This document shows, one piece after another, positions 6,755-12,660 of a DNA stretch of 12,660 bases; position 1 is the stretch's first letter; the number at the start of each line of letters is the position of its first letter. Source of the stretch: Syntrophomonadaceae bacterium. GTDB taxonomy: Bacteria; Bacillota; Dethiobacteria; DTU022. Under the pieces are notes generated by a model that was not told the DNA's origin, did not search any database, and saw only the letters and a list, made by a program, of their open reading frames with translations. The translations under genes were made by a program, and so were the position numbers. The stretch covers positions 1 through 12,660 of the forward strand of contig SLHT01000077.1 of assembly GCA_007136055.1 (NCBI GenBank), written 5' to 3'.

Positions 6755-6853
6755 ATGAGTTTTGTAGAAATCTTTGTCAATAAGGGTTCAAGACAATCAG
6801 GGCACTATTTTGGTGAAAAAGAACAGGAAATAATTAACAGGCCGGTAGGATAA
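6755..6853 (+). CDS. Possible 32-residue small protein ahead of galU
   Basis: Short reading frame with ATG at 6755 and a reasonable ribosome binding site (AGGAAGG, 6742-6748, 6-nt spacing). It ends in TAA 42 nt before galU. The peptide begins MSFVEIFVNKGSRQSGHYFG and continues with a charged segment EKEQEIINRPVG. It has no signal peptide, membrane segment or recognisable domain. It could be a genuine small protein co-transcribed with galU, a leader peptide, or chance. The frame stays open upstream into the dehydrogenase start, but that part overlaps a real gene on the other strand and lacks a start site. I do not recognise a family. Confidence 0.3.
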   Translation: MSFVEIFVNKGSRQSGHYFGEKEQEIINRPVG

Positions 6854-6895
6854 ACTGCTGCTCGTCATAATACGCAGGGACGGTGATCATTTAAG

Positions 6896-7768
6896 ATGAA
6901 GATTAAAAAAGCTGTAATCCCGGCAGCTGGGTTAGGAACCCGGTTTTTGCCGGCGACAAAGGCACAACCTAAAGAGATGCTGCCGATCGTGGATAAGCCG
7001 ACTATCCAGTATGTGATTGAGGAAGCGGTTGAAGCCGGTATTGAAGATATTCTGATCATTACCGGTCGCAATAAAAGAGCGATTGAAGATCACTTTGATA
7101 GAAGCATTGAACTTGAATTAGTGCTTGAGCAAAAAGGCAAACATGAAGAGTTGAATAAAATAAAGCAGATTAGTGAACTGGCTAATGTTTTTTACATCCG
7201 CCAAAAGGAAGCCCTCGGTTTGGGCCATGCCGTACTTTGTGCCCGTCAGTACGTAGGCAACGAACCTTTTGCCGTCCTGCTTGGTGATGATGTTGTCCAC
7301 GCTGATGTTTCTGTAATTGGGCAGATGGCTGAAGTGTATGCCCAAAAAGGGCATAGTGTATTAGGTGTCCAGCAGGTTGGCTACGAAAATATTCACAAAT
7401 ACGGGGCAGTTGAACATGACGGGGAAAGTGGATCAGTCGTCAGGGTCAGGAAACTTACCGAAAAACCTTCCAGGGAAGAAGCTAAATCTGACCTGGCGGT
7501 TTTGGGGCGGTATATTATTGATCCGGAGATATTCCCTATTATCGAGTCGACGGCTCCCGGTTCCGGGGGTGAAATTCAGCTTACCGATGCTCTGAATACA
7601 CTGGCCGGCCAGCAGCCGGTCTGGGCTTATACTTTTAAAGGCCGCCGCTATGATGTCGGTGATCGTATTGGTTTCCTGGAAGCAACAATAGAGTATGCGC
7701 TGCGGCGCGAGGACCTTGCTCCTGCATTGAACAAGTATTTGGAGGGCCTGCAAAAAGATAAATTTTAA
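6896..7768 (+). CDS. galU: UTP-glucose-1-phosphate uridylyltransferase
   Basis: Cytoplasmic enzyme that makes UDP-glucose and pyrophosphate from UTP and glucose-1-phosphate, supplying sugar for cell-envelope polysaccharides, glycolipids and galactose metabolism. At 290 residues it matches bacterial GalU. Nucleotidyltransferase landmarks are AAGLGTRFLPATKAQPKEML (residues 10-29, with the catalytic basic residues), QKEALGLGHAV (103-113), the metal-binding GDD (130-132), then LTEKPSREEAKSDLAVLGRY and GGEIQLTDAL. The C-terminal KGRRYDVGDRIGFLEATIEY is also characteristic. The start at 6896 has only a modest ribosome binding site (GGTGA, 6882-6886). No other sugar-nucleotide gene is nearby, so it appears to be a single housekeeping gene, possibly preceded by a small reading frame. 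No clear terminator follows. Confidence 0.96.
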   Translation: MKIKKAVIPAAGLGTRFLPATKAQPKEMLPIVDKPTIQYVIEEAVEAGIEDILIITGRNKRAIEDHFDRSIELELVLEQKGKHEELNKIKQISELANVFYIRQKEALGLGHAVLCARQYVGNEPFAVLLGDDVVHADVSVIGQMAEVYAQKGHSVLGVQQVGYENIHKYGAVEHDGESGSVVRVRKLTEKPSREEAKSDLAVLGRYIIDPEIFPIIESTAPGSGGEIQLTDALNTLAGQQPVWAYTFKGRRYDVGDRIGFLEATIEYALRREDLAPALNKYLEGLQKDKF

Positions 7769-7847
7769 AAGAAAGATTTGCAGCAGTGTTTTGTCTTTAA
7801 TGCACCCCGGATATGTGATTTAGCTATCGTATTTTACCCTCATCAGT

Positions 7848-7853
7848 TATAAT
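7848..7853 (+). promoter_or_regulatory. Candidate -10 box for the amidase gene
   Basis: A perfect TATAAT lies 37 nt before the amidase TTG start, in the 122-nt gap after galU. A transcript from about 7860 would have a leader of some 30 nt carrying the GGAGGAG ribosome binding site. The hexamer 17 nt upstream (TATCGT) is a poor -35, so only the -10 is supported. Confidence 0.35.
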
Positions 7854-7890
7854 TTAGATATTCGCTGAAAGTTGAGAGGAGGAGTTTGAA

Positions 7891-9204
7891 TTGCACCTGT
7901 ACCCGGCCCCCCTGGCCAAAATATCCGAAGATCTGGTCAATGGAACACTTGATTTAAAACAGTACATTAATGAGGTTTGTGATCGTCTTGAACGTGACGA
8001 TATAAAGGTAGAATCATTTTTACCCGAACAGGGACGCCGTGAGCGTTTGATGAAAGAAGCTGACTCGCTGCAGCAGAGCTACCCTGAACCGGAGGATAGG
8101 CCGCCGTTGTACGGAGTTTTAATTGGTGTTAAGGATGTATACCGTGTTGACGGTTTTCCCACCAGGGCCAATTCTAATCTCGATCCCAAAGTCCTGGCCG
8201 GGTCTGAAGCAGATTGCGTTAGGTTGCTGCGCCAGGCAGGAGCTCTGGTTCTTGGGAAAACGGTTACTACCGAGTTTGCTTATTTTGAGCCCGGGCCTAC
8301 GCGTAACCCCCATAACCTGGCTCATACACCGGGCGGTTCCAGCAGTGGTTCAGCTGCCGCTGTCGCTGCGGGTTTTAGTCCCCTGACTTTTGGCACCCAG
8401 ACAATCGGTTCAGTTAACCGGCCGGCTGCTTTTTGCGGTGTTGTAGGTTTTAAACCGAGCTACAATCGTATTAATACAGAGGGTCTCCTTTATTTTTCCC
8501 GCTCTGCCGACCATGTTGGTTGCTTTACCCAGGATCTGGAGGGCATGATCCTGGCAGCCGGAATTCTTTGCCATGACTGGAAAGAGATTAAGGTTACATA
8601 TAAGCCTGTTTTAGGGGTACCCAGGGGCAAATACCTGGAACAGGCATCAGAAGAAGGATTCGCGGCTTTTTCAGGACAGCTTGATCGGTTAAGCGACGCA
8701 GGCTATAGCATTAAGGAGGTCGCAGCCCTTGATGATATAGAAACAATTGCAGACTGGCACCGCAAACTGATTGCTGCCGAAATGGCCCTGGAACATGAGG
8801 AACGCTATGCCGACTACGGCGATCTTTATAAACCGCGGACCCGGGAAATTATCGAAGAAGGTAAAGCAGTTTCAAAAGCTGAGCTGGAAGAAGCTCGTAA
8901 GCAGCAAAAAGAGCTGCGAGAAAGGTTGGAAACGATCATGCGTGAAGCAGAAATTAGCCTCTGGGTTACTCCTGCCGCAAAAGGACCTGCCCCTGAAGGG
9001 ATAGAATCTACAGGGGATCCGGCGATGAATATGCCCTGGACAAACTCAGGTCTTCCCTCGGTTTCGTTTCCTGCCGGGCGGTCGAAAAACGGCCTGCCGC
9101 TCGGCGTGCAATTAATAGCGCCCTTTATGGGCGATGAACTGCTTTTGTCCTGGGCAAGTGAAGCAGCTCTTGTTTTTGAAGAATTTCAGGCTTACAATCT
9201 TTAG
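7891..9204 (+). CDS. Amidase-signature family hydrolase
   Basis: Predicted cytoplasmic amide hydrolase of the amidase-signature superfamily (relatives include GatA, AtzE and acylamidases), 437 residues. The Ser-cisSer-Lys triad is intact: Lys81 in VKDVYRVDGFPT, cis-Ser150 in TPGGSSSGSAAAVAAG and nucleophile Ser174 in GTQTIGSVNRPAAFCG. The 24-residue distance between the two serines equals that in known family members. The start is TTG at 7891, supported by AGAGGAGGAG at 7875-7884; no in-frame ATG fits the N-terminus. It is not part of a gatCAB set and lacks GatB or GatC neighbours, so tRNA amidation is unlikely. A catabolic or biosynthetic amidase of unknown substrate is more probable. Residues 300-350 form a charged, probably helical insertion (many Glu, Lys, Arg). 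Its TAG stop overlaps the convergent membrane-protein gene by 4 nt. Confidence 0.92.
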   Translation: MHLYPAPLAKISEDLVNGTLDLKQYINEVCDRLERDDIKVESFLPEQGRRERLMKEADSLQQSYPEPEDRPPLYGVLIGVKDVYRVDGFPTRANSNLDPKVLAGSEADCVRLLRQAGALVLGKTVTTEFAYFEPGPTRNPHNLAHTPGGSSSGSAAAVAAGFSPLTFGTQTIGSVNRPAAFCGVVGFKPSYNRINTEGLLYFSRSADHVGCFTQDLEGMILAAGILCHDWKEIKVTYKPVLGVPRGKYLEQASEEGFAAFSGQLDRLSDAGYSIKEVAALDDIETIADWHRKLIAAEMALEHEERYADYGDLYKPRTREIIEEGKAVSKAELEEARKQQKELRERLETIMREAEISLWVTPAAKGPAPEGIESTGDPAMNMPWTNSGLPSVSFPAGRSKNGLPLGVQLIAPFMGDELLLSWASEAALVFEEFQAYNL

Positions 9205-9656
9205 GCTTCTTTTGCTGTATAGTAATCTATTAAAGAAGCGGCTATCCTGGTTATAATGATGGCCAGGATAGTCCTCACCCCGATCATCACAACCGGGTTA
9301 GCGCCAAAAACGGCAAAAATGAAGGTGTCTTCCACTACTGAGTGAGAAATGCTGAGGAATATACCGATTAAAAGGAGGTCGCGCTTTTTCAGGTAACCTT
9401 CACGAGCATAATCGATGATTAGGGCTGATCCGAGCACGATTCCAAAAAACAGGCCCCCTAAAAGGGGAAAAGCAGCTTCCTGCGGTAGGGTCAGGAAACG
9501 TAAAATCCCTTTTACCCTGCCGGTCAATTTTTCGATCATCTGGTAGTAACGGGCAATTTCGATCAAAATTAAAACCGGTATCAGCAATAATGCCAGGCGG
9601 GCAAGGCTGAGCAGGGTATTAATTGTTGTTTCAAAAAGAAGCATCATTATTTCCAT
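9201..9656 (-). CDS. Small Gate-like (nucleoside-recognition domain) membrane protein, distal of pair
   Basis: Integral membrane protein of 151 residues with about four hydrophobic segments (near 12-35, 62-82, 93-115 and 122-145). It resembles the nucleoside-recognition (Gate) domain proteins, a group with modules in nucleoside transporters, SpmA/SpmB and FeoB. The name does not prove nucleoside transport. Landmarks are RYYQMIEKL (36-44), LPQEAAFPLLGG (57-68) and ISHSVVEDT (103-111), with His105, Glu109 and Asp110 inside a membrane-associated stretch. The same landmarks recur in the gene just upstream. The ATG at 9656 has AGAGGGA 8 nt before it on the minus strand, and that site overlaps the stop region of the upstream gene (12-nt gap), so the two form an operon. 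Function unknown; a heteromeric transporter or channel made with its partner is an inference. Confidence 0.82.
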   Translation of the reverse strand: MEIMMLLFETTINTLLSLARLALLLIPVLILIEIARYYQMIEKLTGRVKGILRFLTLPQEAAFPLLGGLFFGIVLGSALIIDYAREGYLKKRDLLLIGIFLSISHSVVEDTFIFAVFGANPVVMIGVRTILAIIITRIAASLIDYYTAKEA

Positions 9657-9668
9657 TTGCTCGTCCCT

Positions 9669-10100
9669 CTAAAGTAAGTTATAAATAGCATTTAAAATTA
9701 AGCCGGCGGACAGGGCAGTAAAAATCCGCAGCGCTGCCGAGACAGGTATGCGTAAACCTGTGTAGCTGCAGATAGCTGTTTCTACAGGAAGTTCATGACA
9801 AATACCGATCATTACCGCCAGGACTGTAATCTGTTGGGAGCTTAAGGACATAGCGGTGATAACTCCTAAAGCAGCATAGAAGCTGACAAAAAAGCTCAGC
9901 AATAAGGCAATTGTTGATTCTCCGGGCAAACCGAACAGGGCCATGGCCGGTTCAAAAAAAACGGCGACCGATTCAACCAGGCCGTAATAGTCGAGGATGG
10001 CTACAAGGCAGGAAACCGGGACAATGATTTTGACCAGCAGCCAGAGCAGCTGCAGGCTTTTGATTAAACCTGTTTTAACTGGTTCTGCTAAAGCTGTCAT
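9669..10100 (-). CDS. Small Gate-like (nucleoside-recognition domain) membrane protein, proximal of pair
   Basis: Integral membrane protein of 143 residues, first gene of a two-gene operon. The ATG at 10100 is chosen because TAAAGGAGGA lies just upstream (10107-10116 on the minus strand). A longer open frame reaches 10262, but it runs through the divergent ATPase gene and has no start site. Hydrophobic segments lie near residues 17-37, 62-84, 91-112 and 117-142. Landmarks are LDYYGLVES (36-44), LPGESTIALLLSFF (58-71) and ICHELPVET (100-108), with His102, Glu103 and Glu107. These align with the following gene at matching spacing, so the two are probably an ancient tandem duplication. Its start is only 46 nt from that of the divergent fetA, hinting at shared control and a possible metal-related role. 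Substrate unknown. Confidence 0.82.
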   Translation of the reverse strand: MTALAEPVKTGLIKSLQLLWLLVKIIVPVSCLVAILDYYGLVESVAVFFEPAMALFGLPGESTIALLLSFFVSFYAALGVITAMSLSSQQITVLAVMIGICHELPVETAICSYTGLRIPVSAALRIFTALSAGLILNAIYNLL

Positions 10101-10146
10101 TTTGAAATCCTCCTTTAATAGTTGATGATTTAAATGAGGTGCTATT
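10101..10146. promoter_or_regulatory. 46-nt divergent control region with central dyad
   Basis: All DNA between the divergent start codons of the Gate-like pair and fetA. It contains both ribosome binding sites, AGGAGG for the minus-strand gene and GAGGTG (10136-10141) for fetA. A dyad centred at 10131.5 has the palindrome ATTTAAAT (10128-10135) at its middle and outer arms TAATAG (10116-10121) and CTATTA (10142-10147). TTGAAA (10102-10107) is a possible plus-strand -35, with a weak GATGAT 16 nt on. With so little room, promoters must overlap each other or the opposing genes. Confidence 0.4.
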
Positions 10147-10809
10147 ATGCAGAATGCGTTCAGCCTTAGAAATGTTACATACCGCACTATATTATCCATT
10201 CCATCGCTTGATGTTGCAACGGGGTCCGTTTTCGGAATCACCGGAAAAAGTGGCAGCGGCAAAACAACGCTGCTAAAATTATTAAATAACCTGATTACCA
10301 GCGATACAGGTACAGTTAACTATTTTGGCACCGATGTATTGAAAATTGATCCGGTTACGCTGCGCCGCAAAGTAATGATGGTACCACAGGCTCCATATAT
10401 TTTTCCCGGAACCATATTAGAAAACATCCAACTGATTTTTAATTTTAACCGTAAAGAACTGCCTGTGCAAGTTGAGATAGAAAGTCTACTAGAACTTTTT
10501 GATATGCCCGGGATGCTGAATAAAAAAACAGCAAATATGTCGGGAGGCGAAAAGCAGCGCCTGGCCCTGGCCCGTGTCCTGCTCCTTGACCCTGAAACAC
10601 TGCTCTTAGATGAACCGACAGCGGCTCTTGACGACGAAAATGCGAGGGCGGTTTTTGAATATCTCGCTTGGTGGGTCGGAAAATCCGGCAAAGCGGTGGT
10701 GATGATATCACATTCGGAGGCTTTAATCAGTGAATTTGGCGGTTCCATCCTCGCCTTAAGCGGGGGGCAGATTAACAGTTTTAATGAAGAAGGGAGCGTC
10801 CATGACTGA
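10147..10809 (+). CDS. fetA: ABC transporter ATPase, FetA-like (iron export)
   Basis: Cytoplasmic ATPase of a two-gene ABC exporter, 220 residues, close to E. coli FetA (YbbL). Motifs present are Walker A GKSGSGKTT (residues 33-41), a Q-loop in VPQAPYIFPGTILENI, signature MSGGE (near 131-135), Walker B TLLLDEPTAALDD and the switch histidine in ISHSE. The pairing with a UPF0014/FetB-type permease immediately downstream is what identifies it. In E. coli the pair exports iron and raises resistance to oxidative stress, though that role has not been shown widely in Firmicutes. The start ATG at 10147 has GAGGTG at 10136-10141. The stop TGA lies 8 nt inside the permease gene, indicating translational coupling. 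It is divergent from the Gate-like pair. Confidence 0.88.
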   Translation: MQNAFSLRNVTYRTILSIPSLDVATGSVFGITGKSGSGKTTLLKLLNNLITSDTGTVNYFGTDVLKIDPVTLRRKVMMVPQAPYIFPGTILENIQLIFNFNRKELPVQVEIESLLELFDMPGMLNKKTANMSGGEKQRLALARVLLLDPETLLLDEPTAALDDENARAVFEYLAWWVGKSGKAVVMISHSEALISEFGGSILALSGGQINSFNEEGSVHD

Positions 10810-11590
10810 GACACTATCGATTGAGACCTGGCGCCTTGCGGCATCTTATCTCTTTTTAGTATTACTTATGATCATGTCCCAGTTGCTTAAGCTCGGGCAT
10901 GGGAAAGAGTTCTTAATGGCCACGGTCAGGATGACCCTGCAGCTCGTCCTGGCCGGTTATGTCTTAGAACTGGTTTTTAGTCAGCAGCACCTCCTGGTTA
11001 CCCTGGCAATTATGCTTTTCATGCAAATTTTTGCCCTTATTACGATTTTCGGCCGGGTTAAAGGCAAGATAGGTATCGGTTTGAAAAAAGTGGTCGCTCT
11101 AGCTCTTTTTGTCGGCACATCAATTCCCCTGGCCTATTTTATGATTGTAGTTATCTCCGCGGAACCATTTTATGCCCCGCGTTACTTTATCCCTATCGCC
11201 GGCATGACTGTCGGCAATTCTATGACTGGAATTACCCTGGGAGCAGAAAGGCTGGCCAGGGTTTTTCAGACCAATCGCGCGCGTATTGAAGAAGCCTTGA
11301 TGCTCGGTGCTACACCGCAGGAAGCTGTGAGAGAGTTCTTAAGTGATACCTTCAGCGCGGCGATAATCCCCACCATTAACGCAATGCTTGGCATGGGGAT
11401 TATCTTTATACCGGGGATGATGAGCGGGCAGATTCTGGCCGGGGCATCACCACTTGATGCCATAAAATATCAGATTGTGATCATGATGGGTATCCTGGGC
11501 AGTGTAGTCTTTGCTGTATATTTAATTATCCAACTCGGATACAGGACTTTTTTCAATGAAAGAGCCCAGCTTCTCGGTAATGAAGATTAA
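10802..11590 (+). CDS. fetB: ABC transporter permease, FetB-like (UPF0014 family)
   Basis: Integral membrane permease of 262 residues, partner of the ATPase just upstream and homologous to E. coli FetB (YbbM). Hydrophobic segments are visible near residues 10-27, 38-57, 61-80, 92-117, 184-210 and 220-245. Signature stretches of the family are ATVRMTLQLVLAGYVLE, IPIAGMTVGNSMTGITLGAE, IEEALMLGATPQEAV and FIPGMMSGQILAGASPLDA. The ATG at 10802 is preferred because GGGAG (10792-10796) lies 5 nt before it; an ATG 18 nt upstream is in frame but has no good site. It overlaps fetA by 8 nt. The gene ends 4 nt before the convergent protease gene, with no room for a separate terminator. Metal substrate is inferred from the family only. 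Confidence 0.93.
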   Translation: MTETLSIETWRLAASYLFLVLLMIMSQLLKLGHGKEFLMATVRMTLQLVLAGYVLELVFSQQHLLVTLAIMLFMQIFALITIFGRVKGKIGIGLKKVVALALFVGTSIPLAYFMIVVISAEPFYAPRYFIPIAGMTVGNSMTGITLGAERLARVFQTNRARIEEALMLGATPQEAVREFLSDTFSAAIIPTINAMLGMGIIFIPGMMSGQILAGASPLDAIKYQIVIMMGILGSVVFAVYLIIQLGYRTFFNERAQLLGNED

Positions 11591-11594
11591 ACTT

Positions 11595-12660
11595 TTAGTC
11601 CGATCCTACGGCCATATGCATCTGCATATAGCGCATCATGTCTGTTCGGCTGAGCAAGCCGGCGAGGCTGCTGTTTTCCATAACCAGGGCCCGTCCCGTG
11701 TTTTGTGCCGACATTCGCATCATAACTTCTGCGGCGTCGGTGTCAGGTTTTATCACCATCGTATCTTTGAGCGGAGTTAATATTTCGGAAACCCTGGTTT
11801 CTGCCCATTTTTCTCTTGGGATATCTTTCATGTTTTGTAAAGTGACCAGGCCGTGAGTGGTTGAGCCGTAAACTACCGGGAAAGCGCCGTACATATATTG
11901 CAAAAAATAATCGGCCAGTTCATCTAAAGTGGCATCAGGGGAAATGGTCTTTAAGTCGGAGCTCATTAATTCAGAAACTTTTATACCAGTAAAGGTTTCC
12001 TTGAAAATCAGTTGTGAATAGCTTGACTGTCCGGCCTGGTAAATCATCCAGCCAATAAAAATGAGCCAGAGACCAAAAATGTTTCCCTGGAAAAAAATCA
12101 TGGCAAAGCCTAAAGCCATAACCATAAAAGAAAGAACGCTGCCAAAGCCGACAGCAATTCGTGTTGCAGTGATCAAATTATTACTGAAAAACCAGATTGT
12201 CGAGCGTAATAACCGCCCCCCGTCTAAGGGAAAGGCCGGGATCATATTAAATGCTGCCATAACCAGGTTAATTCGGGCTATAATCGATACTGCCTCGCTG
12301 ATCAACAGCCCGGGGATCATAAACAGGTAGTATATAGAGCCGAATACTACCGCGAGCAGCAGACTGGTCAGAGGACCGGCCGCGGTAAGTTTGAATTCGG
12401 TTACCGCTTCTTCGGCTTCGGATTCCATTTGTGCTAATCCACCGAAAATAAAAAGGGTGATATTTTTGATCGGAATACCAGCTTTCAGGGCAACCATGGA
12501 ATGACCGAATTCATGAGTTAGAACCGAAGCAAAAACTATGAGCGTGGTTATAACAGCAGCAGTCCAGTATTCCAGAGGACTATAGCTTTCCACCGCATCG
12601 GGAAAATAACCGAGGGCTAAAGAGATGCTTAAGAGTAAAAATATCAAAAGCCAGCTGAAG
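11595..12660 (-). CDS. Site-2-type (M50) membrane metalloprotease with two CBS domains, N-terminus outside window
   Basis: Intramembrane zinc protease of the M50 family, rhomboid-unrelated, of the type with C-terminal CBS repeats. The frame remains open to the window edge. The TTG at 12647 is probably internal, since the residues before it (FSWLL) continue the usual first segment. Numbering from that TTG, the catalytic HEFGH is at 45-49 and the third zinc ligand Asp142 lies in FPLDGGR, with Asn134 in NMIP. Hydrophobic segments lie near 1-14, 28-48, 92-112, 118-140, 160-185 and 188-203. CBS repeats follow at roughly 220-275 (VSELMSSDLKTISPDATL) and 285-345 (ILTPLKDTMVIKPDTDAAEV). These proteases cleave membrane proteins, such as sigma-factor regulators, and the CBS pair is thought to bind ATP or AMP and tune activity. 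The target here is unknown. Confidence 0.93.
   Translation of the reverse strand, partial: FSWLLIFLLLSISLALGYFPDAVESYSPLEYWTAAVITTLIVFASVLTHEFGHSMVALKAGIPIKNITLFIFGGLAQMESEAEEAVTEFKLTAAGPLTSLLLAVVFGSIYYLFMIPGLLISEAVSIIARINLVMAAFNMIPAFPLDGGRLLRSTIWFFSNNLITATRIAVGFGSVLSFMVMALGFAMIFFQGNIFGLWLIFIGWMIYQAGQSSYSQLIFKETFTGIKVSELMSSDLKTISPDATLDELADYFLQYMYGAFPVVYGSTTHGLVTLQNMKDIPREKWAETRVSEILTPLKDTMVIKPDTDAAEVMMRMSAQNTGRALVMENSSLAGLLSRTDMMRYMQMHMAVGSD

Larger units (their letters stand above)
6581..6895. other. Divergent intergenic region between dehydrogenase and galU
   Basis: This 315-nt stretch must hold the promoters for the minus-strand dehydrogenase and plus-strand galU. I see no convincing paired -35/-10 boxes. 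On the minus strand TACAAT (6634 down to 6629) and TATAAA (6614 down to 6609) are possible -10 elements without good -35 partners. On the plus strand CATAAT (6866-6871) is a possible -10, also without a partner. It also holds a near-palindrome at 6634-6649, a possible hairpin at 6695-6727 and a short reading frame at 6755-6853. Confidence 0.5.

Noticed and set aside
7769..7800. AAAGA/TCTTT pairing after galU as a terminator
   Set aside because: The stem is short and AT-only with a large loop and no following T run.
8393..8435. GTQTIGSVNRPAA in the amidase as a broken active site
   Set aside because: It departs from the GTDTGGS form of GatA, but the nucleophile Ser174, cis-Ser150 and Lys81 are all present at the right spacing.
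10101..10262. 54-codon N-terminal extension of the proximal Gate-like protein
   Set aside because: It overlaps the start of fetA on the other strand. ATG 10100 with AGGAGG is clearly the start.

Overview
The window looks like chromosomal DNA of an anaerobic, Gram-positive-type bacterium (Firmicutes, perhaps Clostridia or Dethiobacteria). This is inferred from strong AGGAGG-type ribosome binding sites, some TTG starts, mid GC content, and the gene families present: an OpuC-type betaine transporter, an MttB-superfamily methyltransferase and a membrane protease with CBS domains. An acid-rich tether on the lipoprotein hints at a saline or alkaline habitat, but this is weak evidence. No rRNA, tRNA, insertion sequence, phage gene or CRISPR array was seen.

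Layout. Positions 1-3358 carry an ABC importer of the glycine betaine/carnitine/choline class, in the order permease (5' end outside the window), ATPase with two CBS domains, permease, lipoprotein substrate-binding protein. It closes with a clear intrinsic terminator at 3436-3474. A stand-alone two-CBS protein (3512-4009) and an MttB-superfamily methyltransferase (4062-5543) follow on the same strand. A zinc-dependent dehydrogenase (5540-6580) runs the other way and overlaps the methyltransferase tail by 4 nt. A 315-base intergenic stretch (6581-6895) holds a GC-rich palindrome, a possible hairpin and a 32-codon reading frame. After it come galU (6896-7768) and an amidase-signature enzyme (7891-9204). 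The amidase converges, again with a 4-nt overlap, on two tandem small membrane proteins (9201-9656 and 9669-10100) that look like paralogues of one another. These are divergent from fetA-fetB (10147-11590), a predicted iron exporter. The last gene, on the minus strand, is a site-2-type metalloprotease with two CBS domains whose N-terminus lies outside the window.

How the genes work together. The most coherent story is uptake of a quaternary amine by the OpuC-type system, with possible CBS-based sensing of ionic strength or nucleotides. A non-pyrrolysine MttB homologue could then demethylate it, feeding one-carbon metabolism through a corrinoid protein not present in the window. The second unit of interest is the pair of Gate-like membrane proteins sharing a 46-base divergent gap with fetAB. 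That gap is centred near an imperfect dyad, which suggests joint control and perhaps a role in metal handling. GalU, the amidase and the dehydrogenase look like ordinary single genes.
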